From NCBI GenBank assembly GCA_947462335.1, contig OX381707.1, positions 79,694,610 through 79,758,609 on the forward strand: 64,000 nt of DNA, given 5' to 3'. Origin of the DNA: Harmothoe impar. Lineage: Eukaryota > Annelida > Polychaeta > Phyllodocida > Polynoidae. Shown piece after piece: positions 11,541 through 25,200 of this stretch (positions are counted from its first letter, which is position 1; every line of letters starts with the position of its first letter). The notes under the pieces were generated by a model that was not told the origin of the DNA, did not search any database, and saw nothing but the letters and a program-made list of their open reading frames with translations. The position numbers and the translations under genes are program-made.

Positions 11541-14499
11541 TATGGAGGGAGTGGGTACACAATGTTTGAGGGCATCTCCGGCTATCTGGAATTGTATTCA
11601 GCTACTTGTCATGCATGCCACACCATATGCCACTGTCCCAGATCTAGAGGTAATAACACTGTGATGTAGCTTATCGTGATTATTGAACACTCTACATTCC
11701 CAACCTAACCCCTCAGTGGGCTGTTTTACAACCAGCGCTTGAAAAGGGATTCGGGAATGGTAAGAAAGTGGCCAGAACAGATTTGAACAGACCATAGGCA
11801 AAGGAGCACTTCTTATATGGTACTGATTGTTGGTCTTAGAATGAATAGATGTCCATTGCTTTATTATTACATAATCCTCCATTTAGGATGCTGAAATTAA
11901 GCACATCTGATCCCCAACCTCACCCCTATCATTAATTAGTTAACAAGAAAGGAAATTTTAGCTGTGATTGGTTGGACCACCCTCAAAGGGTGAAGTGTCA
12001 GATATAGTTTTAGCAGGAGGTGAATCATGTTGTTATTGGTTGCTCTCACACAGCTCAATAGCCCCTCACATTGAGCCTGAGTCAGTTTTTTCAACAGCCA
12101 GGATCAGTTTACTCTGATACCCTGCAGACACGACAACAGCTCAGCCAATTTACAAGATGACAGCTACTGAGACTACACCCTGCCACCATAGCTCCATCAT
12201 AAAGCAGGTGATCTTAGTCTCAAATTGGTCACAGTCAGTGAAGAGGGAAGTAAACACTGATTAAGTGCCCACCATTACCTCTTGGTTCAGCGCCCGCCGT
12301 TACACATTTGGTCTTAAAAGGGAATGACCAAATGTCCATATGTCATGCTTGTAAACTGATGTCTTTGACCAGACTAGGATAAGTAATCACCAGTAAAGAG
12401 TGACTCTGATGGCTATAAATATGGTATAAGAAAGCCCTTAATAGTGTGTAGTTGTTCCAAAGTGCTCTGCCTCCCTCTTTCCTTATTTGCACTATATTTT
12501 GGATGTATCATGATTACCTTATAACACAACTATATTATCTCCAACTTTGTGTCCATAAACTATTTTGATCCCTAAAAGTCATTCAAATAGTATTTATATT
12601 GCAACCACATCCTCATGACTTTTTCTACAGCTCCTGGAGGCACCGATGTGGCTTCAGCTTCCGGTCTGACCCCAACATGAAGCTTAATAAATGTGTCTGT
12701 GTATCTCCTACCAGATTACAGAGCCTGGTAGTAGGGCTTCATACGGCGAGATGATGTTTTGGGATAGGATAATATTATTAACTAATGGAACAGGCAGCAA
12801 ACATCGCCCACTAAGGATAGCGGGGTAGCCTTTTATTCAAGAAGAAATTACCAACACAGGTTTCCACAGATCATATGGTCAATTATTGCGGTTGTCATAC
12901 ACTTTGTGATCTCCTTAATGCCTCTTTAGTACATTATGCTGTCCCCTAAGGACCTCAGTATCCACTGGAACCAGTCATTTGGTTGTCAGTGGTACCACTA
13001 TTGTTTGAGCTTTAACTTTCAAAGGACAATGATGTATAATCTCAGTGCCTACTTGTCATCCATCATGCAAAGTATCCCTTAGAATTTGAATATTCCTGTG
13101 AAAATCTTCAGAGACATCTATTCTAATGGTTTTTACTTCATATTGTTCTTATATCTTCACTAAGTACTATCTCAATCCAGGTCCGTAAGGGGTCATTAAA
13201 TAGCTTGGTTTGTATACAAGAAAGGCTGAGGCAGGTGTCTAGGAACTCCTGATAGGCCAGGGATAATTAAGGTTTCATGAGTTTTGTTTATGTCCTAAAG
13301 CAAACCACATTAAGGATTATTGCTGTAGTTGAACCCAAGAATAATTCTCATGTTTTTTGCAGCTGAGGTATTGTTGATGTAGCATTATTGTTACACTTGT
13401 GACCAATATGAGATTTATATGCCATTTTGCTGATAATGTTGAAGGACATTTCCAACTTACCTTTTTTGCACATATTGCCCTGGTAAGCCCAAAACAGTAG
13501 TATTGAAACTAGGTGAAGGAACATAGACACATGTAGGAAGTAGAGACTACCCAGACAAATCCCAGCAGGGTACAAGGAGTGGACGTCTGGCATTTATCTG
13601 GAGCAGAACCCTGCATGATAAGGGATGGTAGACCCATGAAGTGGTTAGTCAGGACTAGAAGATGGAGTGAGATGGAGGGGGTGGATCAGGGCTTCACATG
13701 GTTCATCAGGAGGTGGCTGAGGAGGCCTGACCTGCTCCTCCATTAGCTTCTCCCAGGGCATTTATCCAGAACAGCTCCATGATGAGGCACTGTCAACTGG
13801 GGTTTTTGCTTTTTGCAATCATGGGCAGAGGGCAAGTTAAAAGTAAGATCAGAGTCTACAGATTAGTATAGATTCATAAGAGAAGATACTTCAGGAATGA
13901 TAGAGCAGGGTACTTGAAGGGGCAGGACAGCCCTTGCAAATAGAAGTATTTTGTTCTCTTCTGAAGGTGATCACGAGAACTAGCAGATATAGAACATGAA
14001 AGGATGGTAATGGCTAGAGATGGCAAGTGCTGACAATTCTATGTGAAGGGAATATGTGTGTATGGTTTGTCAGAGGGGTGTTTGCTGAACTGTTAGTCAT
14101 GACAAACAGCACAACTTGTATTCTGAAAGCAGAGTCGCCCCAAGAAGCTTACATGAACTGAAACCATGGTTGATGAGTAACAGTCCTGCAGCCATGGGGG
14201 CTAACCTTGCACTAGAGTACACCTATGACTTTAAAAACAGGGTTTTATCTATGGATCGTACCGAAAACAATGGTAGTAGTTAGAATGCTGTACACGTCGG
14301 GGGAAAAATGTCACACATGTTTGAAAAAATGAAGTATAAATTATTAATTTATTTAAAATAAATAGGGAAAAACATATTTTAAGGCACAGAAAAAATTGGA
14401 TTTCCATCTCCTACACCATAAATATTGCACTTAGGAGGATTACAACCTCACCTATACCCCTTTATGAAGTGCAAGGAATCTATTGGTCTCATCATTTTT

Positions 14500-15780
14500 T
14501 TGCTATGACAACTGGTTGCTTAGGAACGGCCATTCTAATTGTTTATTTGCCTAGCAACACATGTTTCCCTTATTCCTAGCGTACTTCCAATCATACCTAC
14601 CCCCACAAAAATGGACCCATGGATTTCAATGGCGTTAGCCAATTGTTTTTACGGCAACCGGTTGCTTAGCAACGGCCATTCTTATTGTTTATTTGCCTAG
14701 CAACACATGCTTACCCACTTCCTAGCTCAATTCTAACCATACCTACACTGTAAGAAGTTACTGTATTTAAACAGCACAATATGCTGTACATTTACAGCAC
14801 TTATTGCTGTAGTTGGTATTACAGCACTATTTGCTGTATAATTACAGCATTATGTACTGTAAATTGGGTCTCCAGCACTGTTGCTGTACATTTACAGTAC
14901 ATTGTGCTGTAGATTTCCGCCGCTAGGTGGCAGCAGTAGACCATTTCTGTAATAATTATTCCACCCAACCCTTTCCCGAGTCAAATAAAACCTCACAAAC
15001 TATCAAGACATTGTAGAATAAGAATGGATGAATGAGACTGAATGCAGTTATCATAAAGTGTATTGATATTTGCATAATTGTGTTGAATAATACAAAAAAA
15101 CAGCAAAAGTATAGAATAGACACCACATTGGTGGGAAAAGTTAAATGCTTAAGTGCCCGGCCTGGGGAAAAGCTGGTATCACATACGGTTCAGCTGTCTT
15201 GAAGCAGGATTAGACCACTACATTGTGTAGTGTGTATTATCCTAGCTGAGATGGAACTATTATCCAGGAAAGTACTCTCCATGCATATGTATTAATTGAT
15301 ATAAATTGTGAGAACAATAATATGAAACCTACAGTAGAAGTTGTTGTAACTTTACAGCACCCAGTTGCTGTCCATGTACAGCAAAATCTACTGGAACAAA
15401 AGTTGCCAGCAACCTCTGCTGTTGATGTACAGTAGAAGTTGCTGCAAAGTTACAGTAGAAGTTGCTGTAAATTTACAGCAAGTCAGTTGCTGTACACCTA
15501 CAGCAAAATCTACTGTAACAAAAGTTGCCAGCAACTTTTGCTGTAGGTGTACAGTACTTACTTCTTACAGTGTACCCCCACTAAAATGAACCCAGGGAAT
15601 TTAATAAGGTCAGCCACATGTTGCTATGACAACCGGTTGCTTAGCAATGACCATTCTCAATGTTTATTTGCCTAGCAACACATGCTTACCTGCTCCCTAG
15701 CTGTATTTTATCCATACCTACCCCCACTAAATTGAACCCAGGGATTTTAATAGGGTCAGCCGCATGTTGCTTTTACAACT
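14500..15780. repeat. About 146-bp minisatellite, about 3 copies, split by a MITE
   Basis: Copies of a unit containing GGTTGCTTAG, TTTATTTGCCTAGCAACACATG and CCATACCTACCCCCACTAAA start near 14513, 14660 and 15645. The spacing is about 147 bp before the MITE, which interrupts the second copy. Each copy carries a half-palindromic CAACCGGTTGCTTAGCAAC core resembling an RFX X-box. The array, together with about 310 bp of unrelated AT-rich DNA at 14190-14500, replaces about 240 bp of unit sequence present in copy A (890-1125). Confidence 0.75.
14746..15572. mobile_element. 827-bp MITE with CACTGTAAGAAGT inverted ends and TA duplication
   Basis: The ends are CACTGTAAGAAGT at 14746 and its reverse complement ACTTCTTACAGTG ending at 15572. 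TA flanks both sides (14744-14745 and 15573-15574). The neighbouring minisatellite copy at about 15715 shows the empty site CCATACCTACCCCC, confirming a TA target duplication. Both flanks of the interior are filled with GCTGTA/TACAGC words (14760-14930 and 15340-15560), with a unique AT-rich centre. No transposase is present. Ends and TA target fit a Tc1/mariner-like non-autonomous element. The GCTGTA/TACAGC style resembles repeats common in fish genomes (from memory). Confidence 0.8.
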
Positions 15781-18397
15781 GGTAAGCTGTTGTCATGGGT
15801 TTGTGAGATTAATACATGAACCCAATACACCAGCTCTAGTGTTGCTGGAGAAAATGGTGATATGTTGCACCCTGAATGCTTCTAGAGATTGAAATATAGC
15901 ACTGAGTATATCATTTTGCAATATACCTACGGATGAATATATCTAAAAAGCACTGCAACATGAAATATGATATAAATTATAGTAGCACATTTCTTAGGGC
16001 ATCTGGTTTTGGATTTACCTACTTGTCATCCATATCTGACACAATACCACTGTCCCATATCTAGGAGTAACAATATGGCAGTATAGATATGGCGCATATG
16101 ATGCACATCATATCCTGTCTTTCTCATGTAAACGTCAAAGCCTACCTAAAGAATGCTTCTTGAAATTATCTAATGACAGATAATATAGTGGCTTGAACAA
16201 TTGCACCTGTGCTTATGAACTTAGATGGTACTATTTACCCTGCACTTATGACTAGTACTGAGGTTAATTGGGAACAGGGTGATATAATCAAGGAGTTATG
16301 ATGAAGAACCGGGTGATATCCTGTGAGTTATTAGAGCCCGATTTTCAACAAGTTTTCCAGAAAGGCTTTTAAATCACTAAACCTTTCTTGTAAAGAACAA
16401 CACTATACATGTTCAACAAAATATGTCATGATCTAAATAAGAACTCTTTCGGGGTTGAGGAACAATCCCCAGTACCGTGATCTGATGACAGAGGATGGGC
16501 TACAAGCCTCATTCATCAATGCATGATTCGCTGATAGACTGGAGACCAAGGCCAGCCCAAATAATCTCACAGTAAATTCCCACATACTACCTGCATCTGT
16601 CAAATAACCTGCTCCAATAGTGCAAAACCAGGAGAAGCATTTAACCTGTATTTTAAGCTAAATTGTCTATTTAAGTACTGTTCTAAATAAATAAAAATGA
16701 TTGTTTAACCAACCAATAAGGCATGTATGGTATCAAATAAAAGCTGGGTTTGGTTTTATGTACAGCACACTCTCAGCATGCTGGAATTTGTGGTAGATGA
16801 AAAGAACTATGTAGAAGAATGAGTGAAGAGTATTTGTGACAAATTGCTAAGTTAAAGAAGGTATGACTCCATGAGATAGAGTGGCAAAGTGCATTGTGGC
16901 AGATAAGTGTAATTAGAATGTAAGGGATGGACTGGAATCCTATCTACTTTGTTGCCTCTCAAAAAGAACTCTAGATGCATTGAGCATTCAGGGAGTGCAG
17001 TGTATTACTACTGGCAGTAAAAATAGTGTTACCCTCACCTCCCTAGAACTGAGCAGATATTCGTTGAGAGGAACCAGTATGTATAGTCTTGTTTAGATAC
17101 AACATAGGTGCCACTAGCTTACTAACAAACCAGTTTTGCCATATCAATTATTTTTCCCTTCAAAGCAAAGAAGTTGATTTCAAGGTCATCTCTCTTCTAG
17201 GAAGATGCAAAAAAATAGACTGCAATAAGGCTGGTTAAGAAAAGCGGAACATGAAGAGAAGAAGTAGAATAAGAAGAGGGCAGGAGTACTAGGTGAAACA
17301 TGTAGGTTGTAGCCTGGCTGTAAACTAGGACATGTTGTAGTGGGTTCAGCTGCCTCCTTCTGCCATGCTACAGAAGTGCCAGGCTAACAGGCAAGGAGAG
17401 AAATGGGAAGTCCACAGTGGCAGAAGGGGAGGGATTTTGGCATTTAAGCAAAGATTGCACTACTTAAGGTTTTACGCTGAGCATGTTTACAATAAAAGTT
17501 GACATAGCCATCTCTGAATATCTGATGATCTATTTATCTATTTGTCATGCATAATTTGTCATACAATGTGTGGCTGTCCCATATCTAGCCGTTGTAATGA
17601 AATGGTATTGCATAATATGCCCCCTGTATTCCCATTCCATACCCTATGGGGCCACTTCCAACACCTAGAAACAAAATGATATACAGACTTGATAAAACAG
17701 ACAAGCATGTGTGTGAAGTGTGACAGAACCCTAATACATCAGGTGGTGAATCATGTAATGAGTAGTTGCTTTTATACAGGTTCAATATTCTCACAGAATG
17801 TGTTCATCTTCTGTTGTTTATTGCATTCAGTAGCAGCTTACACAGATTCCCTACAGACACCACAAGTTGGCCACATTACAAGGTGCTAGCACTAATATGA
17901 CCCACCTACCTATAAACAACCATCATAAAGGATCAGGAGTAGGGTCCCAGGCATTAAGCTGTGATATGGGGACATAAAGTGCCCACAATTTCCCTTTGGT
18001 TTAGAAATAAGGAAGTAGGGAATTTTAAAAAAATAGCCAGGGGTCATGTTTGTTATGCTAGGGCAATTGAAAGGTGTGACAAGCATAGATATAGTATGAA
18101 TATATGAATATCGGTTAGTTATGCACTGCATGACATTTAAGCAAACATTTTGTTAAGCGACTGAAAGTTTATGAATGCTAATAAGAAGGTGAACTACATA
18201 TCAGGTTTTACCAATAACACTGGGATTTGAGACATGTTAAAGCTGGAAGGAGAAAAGCATGGATAAAGGACGGATTCAGAATAGACAGACCATATCTCAT
18301 GAAGACCAAAATCGTAAGTACATCATAACCTGCATGTTTTTTCAACCTGTAATCTGTATAAATGGCCACTTTGGCAGGTGTCTAAAGTAAATATATA

Positions 18398-18555
18398 GAC
18401 AAATGCAAACGCCCATTGATACCGTCTCTGCTGTATTTTATGAGTTAGGGCTGGGGCAGAATCCCATGAAGCCAAAGGCTGAGTGGGATGCACCCCAGCA
18501 CTCTCGAGTGAAATAAATTAGAACGGTATCAATGTAGTCCGCTTTTGTGTTTGTC
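18398..18555. mobile_element. Small foldback element in copy C
   Basis: GACAAATGCAAACGCC...CATTGATACCGT at 18398 is mirrored imperfectly by ACGGTATCAATG...GTGTTTGTC ending at 18555. Copies A (near 3830), D (near 49025) and E lack it at the matching point, so it is an insertion, probably part of a wider one to about 18690. It could be a MITE or a hairpin-forming repeat. No coding potential. Confidence 0.5.
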
Positions 18556-21500
18556 TTAATTTTAAGCCATTTAATGAAGGGAAAGTAGCTTTTTCTTAGG
18601 CCACATTGTATTTAATGGGGGGCATTGAATGCGGCCCTTCTAGTTCTTAAGCATAGTAAAGCTTGTATTTAAAAAACAAAACAAAGAATAAACCTGCTCT
18701 CATTAGGTCATTGACAGCACCACAAATTCCAAGCAGAACAACAACAGAAACAACACCTTATCTATAAATATTGTTATGAATGGAAAGATGAAATCTACCA
18801 TGAGCAATGTAAACTGTCGAAGATGAGTATAGAACTGAGTCAGTTGTTGTCTAAGGGGTGCCTCATGTCTGGTTAAAAAGGCTATTTACATTTAGCAACC
18901 TTTGCTGCTGCCCTGGTACAAAGCTTTGGTCACAAATAGCACAGCCAGTCTCAATATCTACAGGATGCAAGGTGTTGCATTATGGCATGCTTTGGGGCTT
19001 TGTTAAAAAACAGAAAATGTCAGGATGTGGTCTAATTAGATTCCGAGAGATCACAGTGCAGGGAGTTCATTTTTATCCCTTTGGGGACGGCATGATAGCT
19101 TGATGCATTATGTCCTTATGTGTCATGATGCTGGAATGCAGCGCTGGCCAGGAACTCTCCAGTGTTGCACTCAAGCCTAATGCTCAACCTATGCAGTTGA
19201 GATCATCCTGAAGAGTGGACACAATATACCCAGAAAGCATGGGGGGTTACTTACAGGGCTGCATTGGTGAATCATAATGACAAATGTAATATTTTAGCAA
19301 CATCCAGTTCTTGTAGGGCTAACACAAGTGAGCTTATCCCTGGTCAACTGTAGACATCCTGTATGTATAAAGGATACATAACAGGTAATTGGACTCCTCC
19401 AGCAGGCATATATGTACAGCCACTCCATGAATTTGTAATGCACTCAGCTTAGATCTTGGTCAGTGTTGTGTTTAGGCAGGGGGAGGGACTTACAAAGGAC
19501 GCTTCATGGACAGCAGGGATAGGTGTGCAGCTCAGAGTCAGGTAGAGAAATGGTTAATGTATCAGAGTACAACTTCAGGTTGGATGGCCAGATACTAGGA
19601 CAGACAGTGGTTGGTTCATCCACCTGTCTTCCCTCCGTTCATGCTGCAGATACCCAGGGTGTGTCCCTGTGACACCTGTGTGGTATAAGGGAGGCTACAG
19701 GAGGGAACCTGACATGACAGGTGTCGGTCAGACTCAGCCTCACACACCACGGTCTCTGTGAGTAGAGAGCAGTGCTGAGCAGCTCTGTGTGAGTGAGTGA
19801 GTGATATAGGAATATACCTGTCACATAGTTATTAGTGTTCCCAGAAATGTTCCCAAATTAGGATAGCTGTCCTTGAACTATCAACATCTAGTCCATTGCA
19901 TATCAGAAACTAAAATTGGTTAGACAAAGATTTACAATTAACTTCAATGGTCGAACACTGAGCTATATTGCTTTAAATGGATAGCTTAGTAAAGGGAAGG
20001 AGAGAGACAGAAGAAACAGAAAATAGCAAAAGGAAGGGCGGATACACATGAGGAACCTATAATATAAAGTCAAGACATAAACAGGCCATAAACAGGCAGT
20101 TGATTGGCAGCTCATCCAGGGAGCCCACTTGTCATCCGGCTGCACCAAGCGGAGACCAGGTTTCTTCATCATAAAGTGTCTGGACATCAGCTTCTTATGA
20201 GATGTTTGATGATTATGGTGTTTTTGCTTCATGGTGACAGCACAAAATTGGGGCCATAGAACAAAGGTTAGATTTATGTTGCAAGCTATAGAGTGATTTT
20301 CAAGCCATGGAAACCAATAAGTTTCACAGCACTCTCATGGAACCTGATACCATATTGCATTAGGGTATGTCCCTTTTTTCTGATACATGGACAGAAGCCA
20401 TCTCATTAGAGATAGCGACTTTTTCCACATGCATGAATTCTACTTACCACTTTATGGATGTGGTGTTGGTGGAACATTGTGTGGTGCTAATATTGGGAAA
20501 TAAAGGCAAGAGGTGAACAAGCTTAGAATTTAATGCTCATGTCCTTTATTTGCCATTTGCATGAGAACCTCCATTTGGCGCTGCACAGCGTGCCTTGCCG
20601 CATTTCTGATCAGGAAGCAAATATGAAGTCGCACAGTCATGATAAACCTAGCATCTGCTCTACTGTACAATGTGTTAATCTGAAGGTCAGCACCATAAAA
20701 ATGATAGGATGTGTCTCCATTGCCAAGTGTGGGTTGATTAAAACTTGAGATGGTGTATGATGAGTTGGTCCTTGAGTGGGATGATCACATGTCTATCCGA
20801 GTCTAATGAAGAAGGTAACTCTTAACCTATACCCAATAACATCACCAAGGGACTTATAAAGTACCTCCTTTATGGCCACCCCTGCCGAGTCTGCTCCTCA
20901 ATGAGGGCATGTGGCTGGTGAAAGCCTCTATGTAAAGATACAGCATAGCAGGTAGGGAGGTCCTGGATAGACACCTCCTATGTTACACCTCATTACTGCT
21001 ACAATGATGAACTAAAGGACCCTCCTGCTGAATCGCTGCTTAAAGGCAAGTCCCCTTATATGGTTTGCCTTATATGACAAACATAATGGGAATAAAGTAA
21101 AGCAGGATGTTTTGTTAGGGTTAACCTACCTTATCATGGATTTATGCGGGTCATTGCGGGTGTGATACTAGAGTAATTGAGTCATTCACAAAGGATAGCA
21201 TAGCACTGTAGATTGCAGAGACCATTATAGTGGGATACATTTGCATCATTGACCTCTTTTTCGAGCTGGGTTGCACCACACAAAAGGAATCATTTGCTTT
21301 AAATATGATATGGAAATATAATATTCAGGCAGTCTGCAATGTCTGTTTGAGGTTTACCTAAATTCCATGCCTGGTGGCTTACCACAAACCTGGCTGTTTG
21401 ACAGCACCATTACCAAACCCATTTATACGAAACGCTAGGTTTTAGTTCCTTTTGCATGGTTAAAGCCACATGAAGATTTCAGCTGTCAATTGGGAAAAAA

Positions 21501-22144
21501 GCCTGATGTTTAGTTTTTAGTGATCATGCCACTTTTTTATCTCATTAGGTTCTGACAGATGCGATAGGCATGTCAAGAGGTTGGGAGGTCTGAGTGAGGT
21601 GGACAGGGCTGCTGACAGTTACAATGTAATAAAAGGATACATCCTCTTCTAAGGCCTGCATTTCTATTAGTTCAATGACAATATGCAATCTTATTCATCT
21701 AGTGTCATATCAGTTATGGTCACCAGTCACAGTGTTAAGTTTAGCTTTACTATTGGGCTTTGTTACTACTGTACCTCCATAGTTGTGTTGCCGGTACTTT
21801 GATACTAAAGCAGGAAATCCTGCTGAATCTCATCGAGTCCGATTTACCTAAAGTCAAAACTGTACTTGGTGCCTAATGACTTATTTGACATTTTCTGAAG
21901 GATTGGTATAAAAAAGGCAAGAGGCGAGGCAATGTCGTTTTTGGGTCCAATTTTGGCTGAGTCAGGAAGACTACATTCACTGTATTGGATAAGACTGATT
22001 GACACTGTGCTAGAACTTTTATTCACAGGTCCCTTTCTAGATCATTTTAACATTGATGTGAGCAAGTAATTGTTTTAAATGCAAAAGCTAGAAAAACTAT
22101 TTGTAAAAACTATCCACTTGAAACTCTAGTGTTTGCTTCCAAAC

Positions 22145-22253
22145 ACAGCCAAAAATGTTTTTCTCATTTCAAGAAAATAAGATAATTAAGCTTGACTGGC
22201 AAACGAATGGCTAGTTCTGATTTTCTTGAAATGAGAATATTATTTTTGGCTGT
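22145..22253. repeat. Inverted repeat (foldback), unit-resident
   Basis: ACAGCCAAAAAT...CTCATTTCAAGAAAA is followed by its near reverse complement TTTTCTTGAAATGAG...TTTTTGGCTGT. The arms are about 32 nt with a short spacer. The same structure occurs in copy D at 52903-52995, so it predates amplification of the unit. It looks like an old MITE. Confidence 0.6.
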
Positions 22254-25200
22254 CTTCTTCTGGGGATATAAAAGTGGTAAGGAAAAATATATCATGAAGA
22301 TATGATACAAAAATATGGGTTATTTTTCCAATCAACCCCTTAAGGGCCTTTCTTGTTCTGATTCTTGAATGCACCAGTGCTGCATTCACCATATGGTGTC
22401 GGTGCATCTCAAAGAGCCAGCTGTACCAAACTTTAAATTCAATCGCAGGATGGTTATCAACCAAAAGTATTTAAAAGCAAACTATAGCTTGGATACCTGA
22501 GGCTGAGTGTTGGCAAATATGCTGTTTGCATATATGCAAACTCGCCCATTCTCATAATGGTCTTTCTAAGACTTACAAAATAGCTCTAATGGTTAAAGGA
22601 GGCATTCTTTCCATTAGATTCCTCACAATATGTTAAATTTAGAAAACTCCAATTACTATCTTACCCCCTCTTGATATAGTGTCATTTATAGGCCTAGTGT
22701 ATAGATAGGGGAGATTTAGGTAGGTGTTTTGTGAAGGTAGTCTTAGCACGAATACCTTATTGAGGGCTATATCTCAGAGGCAGGATCCATTGGCACCTCA
22801 TACTCATCCATCACCCAGAGATTCTCATCTACACAGGCAAAGTAAGGACTGCACGGATCTATACTTTGACTCCCTATACCAATCTCAGAGTCACTAGTGC
22901 CTAACCAAGTTAGTCATGCTTTGACTCCCTATATATGACTGAGCTTGGTTAGTTAATATTTTCAGGTTGGTGACTTCAGTTTTCGCCATTTCAATGAATT
23001 TTAGGCTAAGTCCTTTTAAGTTATGCCTCAGTCATATGATGTAATGCCTCAGTCATCTTTGAATAGCACTTGGTCATGCCTGACCAATGCCCCAATAACT
23101 AACCAGGGATAGCCACTTCAGACTAAGGGTATTTAGATTTTCTGTGTTGGAGGACAGAGACACATAGGTAGGATCAGGGGTCCAGAGTGTTCATCAGAAG
23201 GTGTGTCACATGATATAAGAGGTAGCTGATGAGGGCTGAGCTGCTCCTCAATGAGCAAGTCCCATCCAGCATTTATCTAGAACAGGTCCATTATGCAGCA
23301 CTGTCACCTGGAGTAGATGGTAAAGTTCAGACAGTTGAGGAAAAATAACCAAGTATAATACAAAATGACAGGGCAGCATAGAGAGTGGAGGATATCTATC
23401 TGAAAATAGGGTCCTTGAAGGGATAGAAGAAAGAAGGCATGCAAATTAGCAGACATAGTACACCAGAGGATGGTAAATTTAAGATGGTAGAAGGAATGAA
23501 CCCACTTTGTACCAACTCTATATACAAACGTTACAAGCTACCAGGGTGTCAAAGACCACTTATTAGGGCCCTTACAAAGTTTTTTTTTAATTTTTAAATT
23601 AGATTTGTCATCAGAAGCCTACAGTAATACATACTTGGTTGGAACAGATAGGTTCCTGATGTGCAGCTTCTGCCAGCAGCAGTCTATGTAAAGCATATTG
23701 TGTACAGCAAGTGAATATATACAGAATATAAAGCGTTAATGAGAGAATATTACATGATAATGAACAGAAACATCTCATATGTCCCCATATTAACCCATAT
23801 TTACCATAAGGCAGAGATTTAGGACAGGTTTATCATGTTACACAAACGGATAGAACACACATAAAACAAAGCACATATAAAAACAGCAAATAGATATGGA
23901 GGGAGTGGGTACACAATGTTTGAAGGCATCTCCGGATATCTGGAATTGTATTCAGCTACTTGTCATGCATATCACACTGTATGCCACTGTCCCATATCTA
24001 GAGGTAATAACACAGTGCTGTATATTATCGTGCTTATTAAACACTCTACATTCCCAACCTTACTCCTCAGTGGCCTGTTTTACAACCAGCGCTTGAAAAG
24101 GGATTCGGGAATGGTTAGAAAGTGGCCAGAATAGATTTGAACAGACCATAGGCAAAGGAGCACTTTTAATATGGTACTGATTGTTGGTCTTGGAATAGAT
24201 AGATGTCCATTGCTTTATTATCACATAATCTTCCATTTACGATGCTTTTATTAAGCACATCTGATCCCCAACCTCACCCCTTTCATTAATCAGCTAACAA
24301 GGAAGGAATATTTATCTGTGATTGGTTTGGCCACCCTCAAAGGGTGAAGTGTCAGATATAGTTTTAGCAGGAGGGGAATCATGTTGTGATTGGTTGCTCT
24401 CACACAGCTCAATACCGTCTCACATTGAGCCTGAATCAGTTCTGATGCTGTCTTGACAGCCAAGATCAGTTTACTCTTATACCCTGCAGACACGACAACA
24501 GCTCGGCCAATTTACAAGATGACAGGTACTGAGACTACACCCTGCCACCATAGCTCCATCATAAAGCAGATGATCTTAGTCTCAAATTGGTCACAGTCAT
24601 GGAAGAGGGGAGTAAACACCATTACTCCTTGGTTCAGCGCCTGCCTTTACACGTTTGGTCTTGAAAGGGGAATAACCAAATGTCGATGTGTCATGCATGT
24701 ATATTGGTGTCATTTACCAGACTAGGATCAGTAATCACCAGTAAAAGGTCTCTCTAAGGGCTGCAAATATAGTATAAAGACCATTAATGTAAAGTTGTTC
24801 TCCAGCTCCCTCTCTCCATCCCTATTTCTACTATATTTCGCACGTATTATGATTACCTCACATAGGTAACAGGGCTGTAGTATGTCCAACTTTGTGTCCA
24901 TAAGCTCTTTTGATTTATCTTTCTCCCTGAAAGTGGCTACTAAGGCCATCAGTATAACCTTTTATTCCAGTAGAAATTACCAACACAGGTGCCCACATAT
25001 CATATCGTCAGTCATTGCGGTTGTCATACAGTTTGTGATCTCCCTTATCATGCTGTCCCCTAAGGACCTCTGTATGCACTGTTACCAGTCATTTGGTTGT
25101 CAATGGCACAACTACTGTTTGAGCTTTAACTTTCAAAGGACAATGACATATAACCTCAGTGCCTACTTGTCATCATGCAAAGTATCCCTTAGAATTTGAA

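Larger units (their letters stand above)
11541..23894. repeat. Large tandem unit, copy C (most complete)
   Basis: This is the best reference copy: it starts at TATGGAGGGAGTGGGTACAC (11541) and the same block restarts copy D at 23895 and copy E at 58628. Its 12.35 kb includes about 1.6 kb of non-unit DNA (14190-15780) and a small hairpin element (18398-18555), leaving about 10.6 kb. No long open frame, RNA gene or known transposase is seen. The unit has internal similarity: the block around 11610-12190 and the block around 17530-17930 share TACTTGTCATGCAT, CCATATCTAG, CCCT(G/A)CAGACAC and CATCATAAAG signposts in the same order. Confidence 0.85.

Noticed and set aside
23896..24096. Small ORF repeated at 23896 and 58629 as a possible host gene
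   Set aside because: The frame is broken or altered in the equivalent block at 11541, and the sequence has no domain. It is part of the tandem unit.
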